Part shown: positions 27,309 to 35,488 of the stretch, piece after piece
Position numbering within the stretch: the stretch's first letter is position 1
How the letters are laid out: each line of letters starts with the position of its first letter
Origin: Arthrobacter sp. SW1
GTDB lineage: Bacteria; Actinomycetota; Actinomycetes; Actinomycetales; Micrococcaceae
DNA: 64,000 nt
Reading direction: 5' to 3'
Assembly: GCF_001766675.1 (NCBI RefSeq)
Contig: NZ_MJLT01000012.1
Location: 1-64,000 of the forward strand
Position numbers and translations under genes: made by a program
Notes under the pieces: generated by a model
Database searches by the model: none
What the model was told of the DNA's origin: nothing
What the model saw: the letters and a program-made list of their open reading frames with translations, nothing else

Positions 27309-29195
27309 TTAGCGGGCCACCGGTTGCGGCGAGGTCAGGCGGTACAGGGAGTCGACGTCGCGCACTGCTCCCTTGTCCGCGGAGGTGGCCATGGCGGCGT
27401 AGGCACGCAGGGCCGCCGAGACTTCGCGCTCACGGTTGGCCGGGTGGTATCCCGTGGTGGCCTCGAGGCGCTCGCGGCGGGCATCCAGCTCGGCCTCGTC
27501 CACCAGCAGCTCCAGGGAACGGGTGGGGATGTCGATGCGGATGCGGTCGCCGTCCTCCACCAGGGCGATGGTGCCACCGGAAGCGGCCTCCGGGGAGATG
27601 TGGCCGATGGACAGGCCCGAGGTGCCGCCGGAGAAACGGCCGTCCGTGATGAGGGCGCACTTCTTGCCGAGGCCGCGGCCCTTGAGGAAGGAAGTCGGGT
27701 AGAGCATTTCCTGCATGCCGGGGCCGCCCTTGGGGCCTTCGTAGCGGATGACCACCACGTCGCCTTCCTTCACGGTCTTGTTCAGGATCTTCTCCACGGC
27801 TTCGTCCTGGGATTCGCAGACCACTGCCGGGCCTTCGAAGGTCCAGATCGACTCGTCCACGCCTGCGGTCTTCACCACGGCGCCGTCGACGGCGATGTTG
27901 CCGCGCAGCACGGCCAGGCCGCCGTCCTTGGAGTACGCGTGTTCCACGGAGCGGATGCAGCCGCCCTCGGCGTCGGTGTCCAGGGAAGTCCACACGTTCG
28001 ACTGCGAGAACGCGGTGGAGGAACGGACGCCGCCGGGAGCAGCGTGCCACAGGTCCTGGGCTTCCTGGGTGGCCTTGCCGCCGCGGATGTCCCAGTCGTC
28101 CAGCCAGCCGTCCAGGTCCGCGGAGTGCACGGAGTGGACGTCCTTGTGGAGGAGGCCGCCGCGGTTCAGCTCACCGAGCAGCGCGGGGATGCCGCCGGCG
28201 CGGTGCACATCCTCCATGTAGTAGGTCTTGTCCTTGGCTACGTTCGGGGCCACCTTGGCCAGGCACGGCACCTGGCGGGACTTGGCGTCCATCTCGGCCA
28301 GGCCGTAGTCCACGCCTGCCTCCTGGGCCGCGGCCAGCAGGTGAAGGATGGTGTTGGTGGAGCCGCCCATGGAGATGTCCAGGGCCATGGCGTTGTCGAA
28401 GGCCTTGGCAGTGGCGATGGAGCGGGGCAGCACGGAGGCGTCGTCGCCGTCGTAGTAGCGCTTCACGAGGTCCACGATGGTGGAACCGGCCTTCTCATAG
28501 AGGGCCTTGCGGGCAGTGTGCGTGGCGAGCACGGAACCGTTGCCCGGCAGGGAGAGGCCGATCGCCTCGGTGAGGCAGTTCATGGAGTTGGCGGTGAACA
28601 TGCCGGAGCAGGAACCGCAGGTGGGGCAGGCGTTCTCTTCGATGAGGTTGATGTCCTCGTCGGAGATGGACTCGTCCACGGCGTCGGCGATCGCGTTCAC
28701 CAGGTCCAGGGAGCGCACTGAGCCGTCGCTCAGGGTCACGCGGCCGGCTTCCATGGGGCCGCCGGAGACGAAGACCGTGGGGATGTTCAGGCGCAGCGCG
28801 GCCATGAGCATGCCGGGGGTGATCTTGTCGCAGTTGGAGATGCAGACCAGGGCGTCGGCGCAGTGCGCGTTGGCCATGTACTCCACGGAGTCAGCGATCA
28901 GGTCGCGGGAGGGCAGCGAGTAGAGCATGCCGCCGTGGCCCATGGCGATGCCGTCGTCCACCGCAATGGTGTTGAACTCGCGGGGCACGGCACCGGCGGC
29001 GAGGATCGCCTCGGAGACGATGCGGCCCACCGGGGCCAGGTGGGTGTGGCCGGGAACGAATTCGGTGAAGGAGTTGGCCACGGCGATGATCGGCTTGCCG
29101 ATATCGGAATTCGCGACGCCGGAGGCACGCAGCAGTGCGCGGGCTCCGGCCATGTTGCGGCCGTGGGTGACAGTGCGGGAACGGTATGCAGGCAT
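27309..29195 (-). CDS. ilvD: Dihydroxy-acid dehydratase
   Basis: A 628-aa cytoplasmic Fe-S dehydratase. It makes 2-keto acids from dihydroxy acids in valine, leucine, isoleucine and pantothenate synthesis. The cluster-binding cysteines appear in [13 protein letters not shown] and [20 protein letters not shown] (about residues 119-210). The C-terminal [10 protein letters not shown] and [20 protein letters not shown] motifs are typical. Length and start ([21 protein letters not shown]) match the family. It is alone here, without other ilv genes. Confidence 0.97.
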   Translation of the reverse strand: MPAYRSRTVTHGRNMAGARALLRASGVANSDIGKPIIAVANSFTEFVPGHTHLAPVGRIVSEAILAAGAVPREFNTIAVDDGIAMGHGGMLYSLPSRDLIADSVEYMANAHCADALVCISNCDKITPGMLMAALRLNIPTVFVSGGPMEAGRVTLSDGSVRSLDLVNAIADAVDESISDEDINLIEENACPTCGSCSGMFTANSMNCLTEAIGLSLPGNGSVLATHTARKALYEKAGSTIVDLVKRYYDGDDASVLPRSIATAKAFDNAMALDISMGGSTNTILHLLAAAQEAGVDYGLAEMDAKSRQVPCLAKVAPNVAKDKTYYMEDVHRAGGIPALLGELNRGGLLHKDVHSVHSADLDGWLDDWDIRGGKATQEAQDLWHAAPGGVRSSTAFSQSNVWTSLDTDAEGGCIRSVEHAYSKDGGLAVLRGNIAVDGAVVKTAGVDESIWTFEGPAVVCESQDEAVEKILNKTVKEGDVVVIRYEGPKGGPGMQEMLYPTSFLKGRGLGKKCALITDGRFSGGTSGLSIGHISPEAASGGTIALVEDGDRIRIDIPTRSLELLVDEAELDARRERLEATTGYHPANREREVSAALRAYAAMATSADKGAVRDVDSLYRLTSPQPVAR

Positions 29196-29276
29196 GTATA
29201 CCAGTCTCCCTGCGCGGATACCCGGTTACCAAGACGGTGTCAATACTGGTAGTGGGAGTACTAGAATCACTTCTTG

Positions 29277-29339
29277 CAACGCGGGGTCAGTTACGGCCCA
29301 TGTTTGCTGTCCGGATGGGCCGTAAGTGACCCCGCGTTG
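29277..29339. repeat. Long intergenic hairpin (25-bp arms), REP-like
   Basis: Arms at 29277-29301 and 29315-29339 pair over 25 bp with one mismatch around a 13-nt loop. The outer part is CAACGCGGGGTCA and the inner part TTACGGCCCAT. It sits in the gap between divergent ilvD and the regulator at 29360, where a terminator is not expected. A structurally similar element with the same GCGGGG core lies at 42982-43044. Confidence 0.8.
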
Positions 29340-29359
29340 GAAATGAGAGGAGTGCGGCG

Positions 29360-30166
29360 GTGGCGGAGTCCGAAGAATGGCGGAAGGAACTCGGCAACTT
29401 CCTGGCGGCGCGCCGTCGCCAGGCGGTCCGGAGCGATTACGGCTTGCCGCCCGCGGGTCGGGGCAAGGAGACAGGCCTGCGCCGTGAAGAGGTTGCCTTC
29501 CTGGCCGCCATCTCGGTCACCTGGTACACGTGGCTCGAGCAGGGCCGCAAGGTGAACCCTTCGCGCGAAGTGCTGTCCTCCCTGGCCACGGTGCTGCGCC
29601 TCGACACCGCGGGCGAACGGTACCTGTTCACCCCGTTCGGCTACGCCGTGCCGGAGCCCGGGCCCGGTACCGCCGAGACCACCGGACATGTCCAGCGGCT
29701 GCTGGACGCCATCGACCCCAACCCCGCTTTGGCGCTCGAAGGCAACTGGGACATCGTTGCCTGGAACCAGGCCTACAGCGACTTGTTTCCGCGGGTCCTG
29801 GAAGTGTCCGGGCCGGAACGGAACCTGCTGAAGCTCGTCTTCACTGACCCTGCGGTCCGAGCCCTGCTGCCGGACTGGGAACAGACCAGCGCCCAGTTCC
29901 TGGCCGAATTCCGCGCCGAGACCGGCTCGCGCATCCAGGATGCGCGGAAGGCGAGCCTGGTGGCCGGGCTGCTGCAGTCCAGTCCGGAATTCCGGGCGCA
30001 GTGGGAGGCGCACGGGGTGCGCGGCTTTACTCCGCGTACCCGCACCTTCAACAGGCCCGACGGCGGCACCGGGGTTTATGAGCACCATCAGTTGACGCTC
30101 GCGGACGCTCCGGCGTTGAAGCTGATCGTCTACACGCCGGCGGTGCCTGGTGTGCAGCCTGCTTAG
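29360..30166 (+). CDS. XRE-family regulator with MmyB-like ligand-binding domain
   Basis: A 268-aa regulator. The N-terminal HTH (residues 12-75) contains GKETGLRREEVAFLAAISVTWYTWLEQG, here split over about 34-61. The C-terminal MmyB-LBD is marked by NWDIVAWNQAYSDLFP and RNLLKLVFTDP. Such proteins often control nearby oxidoreductases and bind fatty acids. The start is a GTG behind GAGAGGAG. It converges with the FAH-family gene with a 4-nt stop overlap. No obvious target gene lies beside it. Confidence 0.9.
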   Translation: MAESEEWRKELGNFLAARRRQAVRSDYGLPPAGRGKETGLRREEVAFLAAISVTWYTWLEQGRKVNPSREVLSSLATVLRLDTAGERYLFTPFGYAVPEPGPGTAETTGHVQRLLDAIDPNPALALEGNWDIVAWNQAYSDLFPRVLEVSGPERNLLKLVFTDPAVRALLPDWEQTSAQFLAEFRAETGSRIQDARKASLVAGLLQSSPEFRAQWEAHGVRGFTPRTRTFNRPDGGTGVYEHHQLTLADAPALKLIVYTPAVPGVQPA

Positions 30167-30900
30167 GCGACCCGGTTGGCCAGTGTTCCGATTCCTTCCA
30201 CGGTGATCTCGACGTCGTCCCCGGGCTGCACGGGGACGAAAGTATTGGGCGCCCCGGTCATGATGACGTCCCCGGGCTCGAGGGCGAGCCATTGCGTGAC
30301 GTACACCAGGCATGCGGCCACGGAGGAAGACAAGTTGAAGGTTCCGGACTTTACTGTCGTCTCGCCGTTGACCACCACCTCGATGCCCACGTTTTCCGGA
30401 GTGGCGAGTTCCGTTTCGATCCACGGGCCCAGCGGCGTGTAGTTGCGGCCGGCCTTGCCCTGGAACATCTTCTCGTCCACCTGGTTCTGCTCCACGTTGG
30501 TGACGTCGTTGACCACCGTGTATCCCAGGACGTACTCCAGCGCATTTTCCAGCGTGAGGTTCTCCGCCCGTTTGCCGATCACCACGGCCAGTTCGCCTTC
30601 GATGTTCACGGTGCCCGCACCGCGCGTGGCAATAATGTCCGCCCCCGGCGCTGCAATGGTGTGCACGGACTTGTGCCAGGCCTGGATGGGGAGGGGGTGG
30701 TTGTTGTTTCCAAGGTTTTGGGCGATGCCCAGGAGGGCGGCCGGGCTGACGGGGGCCAGCAGTTCGGCGCTGCCGACGGGTGTGGAGGTGCCGGTCAGCA
30801 CGGGCTCGGCCGCGAAGGGATCTTCGATGTGCTCCCACCGCTCCCCGCGCAGCACTGCGTGGACGGGCCCGGAAGGCGTCTGGAGACGGGCGATGCGCAT
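30163..30900 (-). CDS. Fumarylacetoacetate hydrolase-family protein
   Basis: A 245-aa FAH-fold enzyme. Family members hydrolyse or decarboxylate 2,4-diketo acids in aromatic catabolism, or act on oxaloacetate. Metal-binding and fold motifs are IEGELAVVIGKRAENL, GYTVVNDVTNVEQNQ and LEPGDVIMTGAPN. The ATG has a strong AAGGAGGAACC site. It stands alone, so the exact substrate cannot be inferred. Its promoter is overlapped by TGAAC/GTTCA repeats, which suggests control by a dedicated regulator. Confidence 0.88.
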   Translation of the reverse strand: MRIARLQTPSGPVHAVLRGERWEHIEDPFAAEPVLTGTSTPVGSAELLAPVSPAALLGIAQNLGNNNHPLPIQAWHKSVHTIAAPGADIIATRGAGTVNIEGELAVVIGKRAENLTLENALEYVLGYTVVNDVTNVEQNQVDEKMFQGKAGRNYTPLGPWIETELATPENVGIEVVVNGETTVKSGTFNLSSSVAACLVYVTQWLALEPGDVIMTGAPNTFVPVQPGDDVEITVEGIGTLANRVA

Positions 30901-30927
30901 TCGGTTCCTCCTTGAATTCGTCCAGTC

Positions 30928-30966
30928 AAGCTAACACTATGATGAACGATGTTCAATATTCTGAAC
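30928..30966 (-). promoter_or_regulatory. FAH-gene promoter overlapped by TGAAC/GTTCA inverted repeats
   Basis: On the minus strand TTGAAC (30951-30956) and TAGCTT (30928-30933) are 17 nt apart, a fair sigma-70 promoter. TGAAC (30943-30947), GTTCA (30951-30955) and TGAAC (30962-30966) form two overlapping inverted repeats across the -35 region. This looks like a repressor site. Confidence 0.62.
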
Positions 30967-31026
30967 GCACGGTGCGGGTGTCGGCCGGAGTTAGGCCGGT
31001 GCGCGGGGCTGTGGTTGCATGAAGGA

Positions 31027-31776
31027 ATGCCCCAGAAGTTGCTCGAATCCCCGGCCGTGAAGGTCGGCATTTCCATCAGCATCGCCACGGGGCTCTACGG
31101 AATTTCCTTCGGCGCGCTGTCCGCGGCGTCCGGCTTCGACTTCTGGCAGACCATGGCGCTGAGCCTGCTCATGTTCAGTGGCGGCTCGCAGTTCGCCTTC
31201 ATCGGGGTGGTCGCGGGCGGCGGCTCCGGCGTCGCGGCCATGACTGCCGCGGCCCTTCTTGGCCTGCGCAACGGCATCTACGGCATGCAGATGAACGCGC
31301 TGCTGATGCCCGGTCGCAAGCTCAAGTACCTCCAGGCCCAGCTGAGCATCGACGAAAGCACGGCAACGGCGTCGGGCCAGTCCGAACCCGGCGAGCAGAA
31401 ACGCGGCTTCTGGACCGCCGGAATCGGCATCTACGTGCTCTGGAACCTGTTCACCGCCGTCGGCGCACTCGCCGGGAATGCGCTCGGCGACCCCAAGCAG
31501 TGGGGGCTCGACGGCGCTGCTGTCGCCGCCTTCCTGGCGCTGCTCTGGCCGCGGTTGAAGGGCCGTGAGCCGTGGGCGATTGCCGTTGCCTGCGCCGCGG
31601 CGACGCTGCTGGCCGTGCCCTTCGTTCCGCCCGGCGTGCCGATCCTGGTTGCCGCCGCGGTAGCCGGCGTGTTCGGCTGGCTTAGCCATGCCCGGAACGA
31701 TGAAGGCTTGGAACCGGACATCGACCCGTACGCGAACCGCCACGGTGAGCACCGCTCCGAGGGGGAGGGCAAATGA
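31027..31776 (+). CDS. azlC: AzlC-family branched-chain amino acid exporter, large subunit
   Basis: A 249-aa membrane protein of the AzlC family, which pairs with AzlD to export branched-chain amino acids. The signature region ATGLYGISFGALSAASGFDFW and MFSGGSQFAFIGV is near the N-terminus, followed by about five more hydrophobic segments and a charged C-terminal tail. The ATG at 31027 follows AAGGA with no spacing; a TTG at 31015 is an alternative start. It overlaps azlD by 4 nt. Confidence 0.9.
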   Translation: MPQKLLESPAVKVGISISIATGLYGISFGALSAASGFDFWQTMALSLLMFSGGSQFAFIGVVAGGGSGVAAMTAAALLGLRNGIYGMQMNALLMPGRKLKYLQAQLSIDESTATASGQSEPGEQKRGFWTAGIGIYVLWNLFTAVGALAGNALGDPKQWGLDGAAVAAFLALLWPRLKGREPWAIAVACAAATLLAVPFVPPGVPILVAAAVAGVFGWLSHARNDEGLEPDIDPYANRHGEHRSEGEGK

Positions 31777-32084
31777 ACCTCTGGTTTTGGATCCTGGCCG
31801 CCTGCGTGCTGGCTTATGGCACCAAACTGGCCGGCTATTTCGTTCCGCGCAGCCTGCTCAAGAACCCGCGGACCATGCACATCGCCGGAACCATGACGAT
31901 CGGGCTTCTGGCGTCACTGACCGTTGTCAATGCGCTCGGCTCCGGCCAGGCCTTGGCCCTCGACGCGCGGATCGGCGCCCTCGCGGCTGCCGCCATCGCC
32001 TTGTGGCTGAGGGCGCCGTTCCTTGTGGTGGTCATTGCCGGTGCCGCGGCGGCCGCGGGGCTGCGCCTGCTCGGCTGGGGTTAG
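31773..32084 (+). CDS. azlD: AzlD-family branched-chain amino acid exporter, small subunit
   Basis: A 103-aa protein with about four hydrophobic segments. It starts MNLWFWILAACVLAYGTKL and contains YFVPRSLLKNPRTMHIA, typical of AzlD. It overlaps azlC by ATGA, so the two subunits are translationally coupled. Its stop overlaps the stop of the convergent gene at 32081 by 4 nt. Confidence 0.9.
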   Translation: MNLWFWILAACVLAYGTKLAGYFVPRSLLKNPRTMHIAGTMTIGLLASLTVVNALGSGQALALDARIGALAAAAIALWLRAPFLVVVIAGAAAAAGLRLLGWG

Positions 32085-32686
32085 CGGGCGGGCGGATTGC
32101 CGTAAGGCTGCTGGCCCTGCTGGGGGTAGGCCTGCTGCTGGCCATAAGGCTGCTGGCCGTACTGCTGCTGCTGCGGGTACCCCTGCTGCTGGTACTGCGG
32201 GTAAGCCTGGGCCGGGTAGTTCGCCGCCGGGTAGCCCCGCGCTGCATATGCCTGCGCGGGGTAACCCTGCACGTAGGGATTGAACTGCCCTGAAGCCGCC
32301 GGACCGAGGTAGCGTGCCTGGCCGTGGCCGAGCATCGGGAAGAACACGATCGGGAGCAGCACCAGGCCCACCGTGTATCCGGCGTCCTTGCCGAAGGACC
32401 GGGAAAGATCGTGCAAGGCAACGACCGCGAAGAAGATGCCAGCAAACGGAATCAGGAACAGCAGGAACCAGTACCAGGGCCGGCCGACGATCTCCAGGAG
32501 TTTGATGTCGTTGTATACCGGAACGAACGCTGCCCATGCGGGCTGCCCGGCCTTCATGAAAACGCCCATCCGGAGCAGGCCGCTGATCCCGAATGTCACC
32601 AGGAAATACAGCAGCATGAAGATCAGGATCAGGGCTGCGGGCGGATCGGATTCGGAATAGGCCATGGGCGCCAAGGTAGGAAGCAT
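32081..32686 (-). CDS. DUF5684-like membrane protein with Gln/Pro/Tyr-rich tail
   Basis: A 201-aa protein. The N-terminal half has about four transmembrane segments with the conserved GQPAWAAFVPVYNDIKLLEIVGRPWYW stretch (region near residues 47-73). The C-terminal 70 residues are a low-complexity tail rich in YPQQ and YGQQP repeats, probably cytoplasmic. Function is unknown; the core matches the signal-peptidase-I-associated DUF5684 type. The start may instead be the ATG at 32665, as neither has a clear ribosome site. Confidence 0.78.
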   Translation of the reverse strand: MLPTLAPMAYSESDPPAALILIFMLLYFLVTFGISGLLRMGVFMKAGQPAWAAFVPVYNDIKLLEIVGRPWYWFLLFLIPFAGIFFAVVALHDLSRSFGKDAGYTVGLVLLPIVFFPMLGHGQARYLGPAASGQFNPYVQGYPAQAYAARGYPAANYPAQAYPQYQQQGYPQQQQYGQQPYGQQQAYPQQGQQPYGNPPAR

Positions 32687-32772
32687 GATTCGAGCCTAGG
32701 CGGCTACCGGAACGCCCGCGATAGGGAGGACTACCCATGCGCCGCCGGGCCGCACTCCCGGCGGGTGACGGC

Positions 32773-33390
32773 TTAAAGAACGACGCCGGGAATGGGGGTC
32801 TGCGGAGGCAGCGGACGTTGCGGGCGCTCAGTGCGGATCGCGTCTTCCACCAGCGCAACGGGCCGTTCCCAGGCACGCGAGCCCGGCTCCATCGTGTCCA
32901 CCGAGCCGATCAGCATGGCGACCAGGCGGATCATGTCCTCGATGGTGATGTCCTTGCGCAGGGTGCCCTGCCCCTGGCCGCGGGCCAGCAGCACGGCCAT
33001 GGAATCGACGATGCCGCCGGTGATGCCCATCAGCAGGTTGCGGCGTCCGGCAACCGCCCCGAGCAGGTTGGCGTCCTCGCTCGCAACCATCACGACGGCG
33101 TCGATCACCTTGATCAGTCCTTCTGCGGCATCCATGCCGGCCAGGGCTTCTTCGGCCACCGGGTCAGCATGAAGGCGCAGCTGACGGGAGAGGGCGGCGA
33201 GCACGAGTTGCTGTTTGTCTGCGAAGTTGCGGAACAGGGTGGCGGGTCCGACGCCGGCGGTGGAGGCGATGGTCTGCAGGGGTACATCAGGCCCCAATTC
33301 ACGGAAGCATTGCCTCGCAGCCGTGATGATTTTGTCCACATTTCGCGCGGCATCGGCTCGAAGCGGCTTGCGTTCCGGGGGCAGACTCAT
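32773..33390 (-). CDS. TetR-family transcriptional regulator
   Basis: A 205-aa TetR protein. The N-terminal HTH (about residues 14-60) includes LQTIASTAGVGPATLFRNFADKQQL; the C-terminus is a helical ligand-binding domain. I start it at the ATG at 33390 (MSLPPERKPLRADAARN). There is no ribosome site, but TAATCT lies 7 nt upstream, so the message may be leaderless. It is divergent from a thiamine-binding-protein gene with a 14-bp palindrome between them, so it probably controls that gene and itself. Confidence 0.88.
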   Translation of the reverse strand: MSLPPERKPLRADAARNVDKIITAARQCFRELGPDVPLQTIASTAGVGPATLFRNFADKQQLVLAALSRQLRLHADPVAEEALAGMDAAEGLIKVIDAVVMVASEDANLLGAVAGRRNLLMGITGGIVDSMAVLLARGQGQGTLRKDITIEDMIRLVAMLIGSVDTMEPGSRAWERPVALVEDAIRTERPQRPLPPQTPIPGVVL

Positions 33391-33454
33391 GCTGTTCAGA
33401 TTAGCAACGCGGTTCTTTCGGCCCGTGGTTACTCCGGAGTTGGCGTTTATATGA

Positions 33455-33468
33455 CATGGCATGCCATG
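33455..33468. promoter_or_regulatory. 14-bp palindrome in the TetR/thiamine-binding gene gap (candidate operator)
   Basis: CATGGCATGCCATG is a perfect palindrome, 14 nt before the start of the gene at 33482 and 65 nt from the TetR start. TATATG at 33448-33453 could be a -10 directly next to it. The size and place fit a TetR operator. Confidence 0.62.
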
Positions 33469-33481
33469 AAAGACTTGGCGT

Positions 33482-33805
33482 ATGTTGCTCGCATTTTCCG
33501 TAGCCCCGTCCGGCCAGCCCGCCGAAGGAAATGCCGCCGCCGACGGTTCCGTGCATGACGCCGTCGCCGAGGCCGTGAAGATCGTCCGGGATTCCGGCTT
33601 GCCGAACCGCACCGACTCCATGTTCACCACCATCGAAGGTGAATGGGACGAGGTGTTCGATGTCGTCAAGCGCGCCACCGAGGCCGTGGGCAAGTACGGC
33701 AGCCGGGTCTCGTTGGTGATCAAAGCCGATATCCGGCCCGGTTATTCGGGCGAATTGACGGGCAAGGTGGAACGCCTTGAATCCGCAATTTCAAATGCTG
33801 ACTAA
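33482..33805 (+). CDS. Thiamine-binding protein (MTH1187/YkoF-like family)
   Basis: A 107-aa cytoplasmic protein of the MTH1187/YqgV-like family, small ferredoxin-like folds that bind thiamine or related pyrimidines. It begins MLLAFSVAPSG and contains SVHDAVAEAVKIVRDSGLP, TDSMFTTIEGEWDEVFDVVKRA and RVSLVIKADIRPG, all typical. No thiamine transporter or synthesis gene is nearby, and no THI-box riboswitch is visible in the short leader. Control is more likely through the divergent TetR. Confidence 0.87.
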   Translation: MLLAFSVAPSGQPAEGNAAADGSVHDAVAEAVKIVRDSGLPNRTDSMFTTIEGEWDEVFDVVKRATEAVGKYGSRVSLVIKADIRPGYSGELTGKVERLESAISNAD

Positions 33806-33874
33806 GCAAAAACAAACCAAATGCCGCTTTTAGGCGGCGATACGTATTGAACGGCGATAACGGCCGGACATAGC

Positions 33875-33917
33875 AGCAAGCGCGGAGTGCCCTGGTCAGG
33901 GGCGCTCCGCGCTTGCT
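33875..33917. terminator. Strong hairpin after the thiamine-binding gene
   Basis: 18-bp arms AGCAAGCGCGGAGTGCCC (33875-33892) and GGGCGCTCCGCGCTTGCT (33900-33917) pair with a single G-U. TTGT follows on the plus strand. It can serve both the thiamine-binding gene and the convergent small ORF at 33922. Confidence 0.85.
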
Positions 33918-33921
33918 TGTG

Positions 33922-34044
33922 CTAGCCGCCGATGCCGGGGAGAGGTGGCAGCGGCGGCAAGGTTCCTCCACCACCAAGGAGGCTCATGATCAAGTTCAGG
34001 ATTGTGGTGACGAGGTTAATAATGGCGTCCACGGTGTCTCCCAT
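33922..34044 (-). CDS. Candidate 40-aa hydrophobic peptide, function unknown
   Basis: A minus-strand frame from ATG 34044 to TAG 33922. The first 22 residues (MGDTVDAIINLVTTILNLIM) make an amphipathic or membrane helix, followed by SLLGGGG and a proline-rich tail LPPLPPLPGIGG. The composition is unlike the random shadow frames of this genome, and a strong terminator starts 5 nt after the stop. The ribosome site is weak. The DNA upstream (34095-34165) is unusually AT-rich, as a promoter would be. A small membrane peptide or a type I toxin-like peptide are possible; neither can be shown. Confidence 0.5.
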   Translation of the reverse strand: MGDTVDAIINLVTTILNLIMSLLGGGGTLPPLPPLPGIGG

Positions 34045-34192
34045 CCAGACATTTCTCTGCGTGCAACGAGAAAGACTCTAGCCAGCCCGGTGGTATGTGG
34101 CAATAGATTTAATGACGAATATCAACAAAACTTTTCAGAAGTTAGTGACAAAGCTAGTCATGCGCAGGCCCGACGTGGGGTCATGCGGTGGG

Positions 34193-34720
34193 TCAGTGCC
34201 GCTCGAAGAGCCCCGTGATCGTGGCCCTGCCCAGCGTGTGCCGGTCCAGCAGCGGCCCCAGGGCCGAGGCCGCTCCGCCGGCGAGCAACGGCTCCGCGGT
34301 GTCCAGCGCATGGACCGCAATAACGTAACGGTGGCGTCCGCTTCCCCGCGGAGGCGCGGCTCCCACATAGTCGGCCGAGCCGGCGTCGTTCATTAACTGC
34401 AGAGCACCTGCCGGCAGCAGGTCCCCTTCCGCATGGCCGGCGCCTTCCGGCAGGGACGTGATCCCGGCGGGGATGCCGACGACGGCCCAGTGCCAGTAGC
34501 CGGACCGGGCATCGGGGTCGAAAACGGTGACGGCGTAGCCTTGGGTGCCGGCCGGTGCGCCGCTCCATGCCAGATGCGGGGATTGGTCCCGGCCGCCGAT
34601 CACGCCAAGGCGTGCGCTGGTCTGGGCGGCCGGCAAGGCGCCGCCGTCGGAGAAGGAGTGGCTCTCCACCGTGAAGCTTGGCAGGTTTTCCGGCGATTGG
34701 TAGGGCAGTGGCGCTCCCAT
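34193..34720 (-). CDS. YbhB/YbcL family Raf-kinase-inhibitor-like (PEBP) protein
   Basis: A 175-aa cytoplasmic PEBP-fold protein. The ligand-pocket motifs are VTVFDPDARSGYWHWAVVGIP (residues near 64-84) and RHRYVIAVHALD. I start it at the ATG at 34720 (MGAPLPYQSPEN) behind GGAG; the open frame extends further upstream without support. The bacterial role of this family is poorly defined. Confidence 0.88.
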   Translation of the reverse strand: MGAPLPYQSPENLPSFTVESHSFSDGGALPAAQTSARLGVIGGRDQSPHLAWSGAPAGTQGYAVTVFDPDARSGYWHWAVVGIPAGITSLPEGAGHAEGDLLPAGALQLMNDAGSADYVGAAPPRGSGRHRYVIAVHALDTAEPLLAGGAASALGPLLDRHTLGRATITGLFERH

Positions 34721-34814
34721 ATCTCCACTGTGCCACCGGATGCCGGGCGGTTCCAGAGCGTCGGCGCGTTCCGGAGCCTTCCCAGCCCGGGGACCGGATG
34801 CAAGACTGGGGCCC

Positions 34815-35486
34815 ATGTTCGAGCACAAAGTCCAGCCCGCCTGGGCTGATGTCGAAGAGTACTTGTCCACCGCCGTCGTGCGTCCCGGTCCCGAACTGGA
34901 GCGTGCGCGCCGCTCAGCGGTCGACGCCGGACTGCCGGCGATCGAAGTGGCGCCCAACGCCGGGAAGCTGCTCAAGCTGCTGGTTCAGTTGAGCGGCGCG
35001 CGGCGTGTGCTGGAGATCGGCACGCTGGCCGGATTCAGCACCATCTGGATGGCGCAGGGACTGCCTGACGACGGGCAACTGGTTACCTGCGAATACCTGC
35101 CCAAGCACGCTGAAGTGGCCCGCGGAAACGTGGATGCCGCGGGAGTGGGGCACAAGGTGGATATCCGTGTAGGCGCGGCCTTGGATACCTTGCCGCTGCT
35201 GGCCGGCGGGGAGGCGTTCGATTTTGTTTTCATCGACGCGGACAAGCAGAACGATTCCAATTACCTCGATTGGGCCATCAGGCTGGGCAGGCCCGGCACG
35301 GTGATCGTGATGGACAACGTGATCTGGGAGGGCGCCATCCTGGACAACTCCATTGACGAGGTCAACGCCCCCGGCATCACCGCCGCCCTGGAAATGATGG
35401 GCCAGGATCCCCGGCTCGACGCCACGGCCATCCAGACCGTCGGCACCAAGGGATGGGACGGCTTCGCCATCGCCCGGGTGGTGTGA
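34815..35486 (+). CDS. SAM-dependent O-methyltransferase
   Basis: A 223-aa class I O-methyltransferase of the caffeoyl-CoA/catechol type. The SAM-binding loop is VLEIGTLAGFSTIWMA. The metal/substrate motif is FVFIDADKQNDSNYLDWA, and a later segment IVMDNVIWEG completes the site. I start it at the ATG at 34815 (MFEHKVQPAW). The following GNAT pseudogene begins 3 nt after its stop, so the two were an operon. The acceptor substrate is unknown. Confidence 0.9.
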   Translation: MFEHKVQPAWADVEEYLSTAVVRPGPELERARRSAVDAGLPAIEVAPNAGKLLKLLVQLSGARRVLEIGTLAGFSTIWMAQGLPDDGQLVTCEYLPKHAEVARGNVDAAGVGHKVDIRVGAALDTLPLLAGGEAFDFVFIDADKQNDSNYLDWAIRLGRPGTVIVMDNVIWEGAILDNSIDEVNAPGITAALEMMGQDPRLDATAIQTVGTKGWDGFAIARVV

Positions 35487-35488
35487 GC

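Noticed and set aside
29196..29359. T-box or attenuator for ilvD
   Set aside because: The hairpin at 29277-29339 has no T-box sequence, no leader peptide with branched-chain codons, and no T-run.
33391..33481. TPP riboswitch before the thiamine-binding protein gene
   Set aside because: The gap is 91 nt, contains a palindrome instead, and lacks THI-box sequences.
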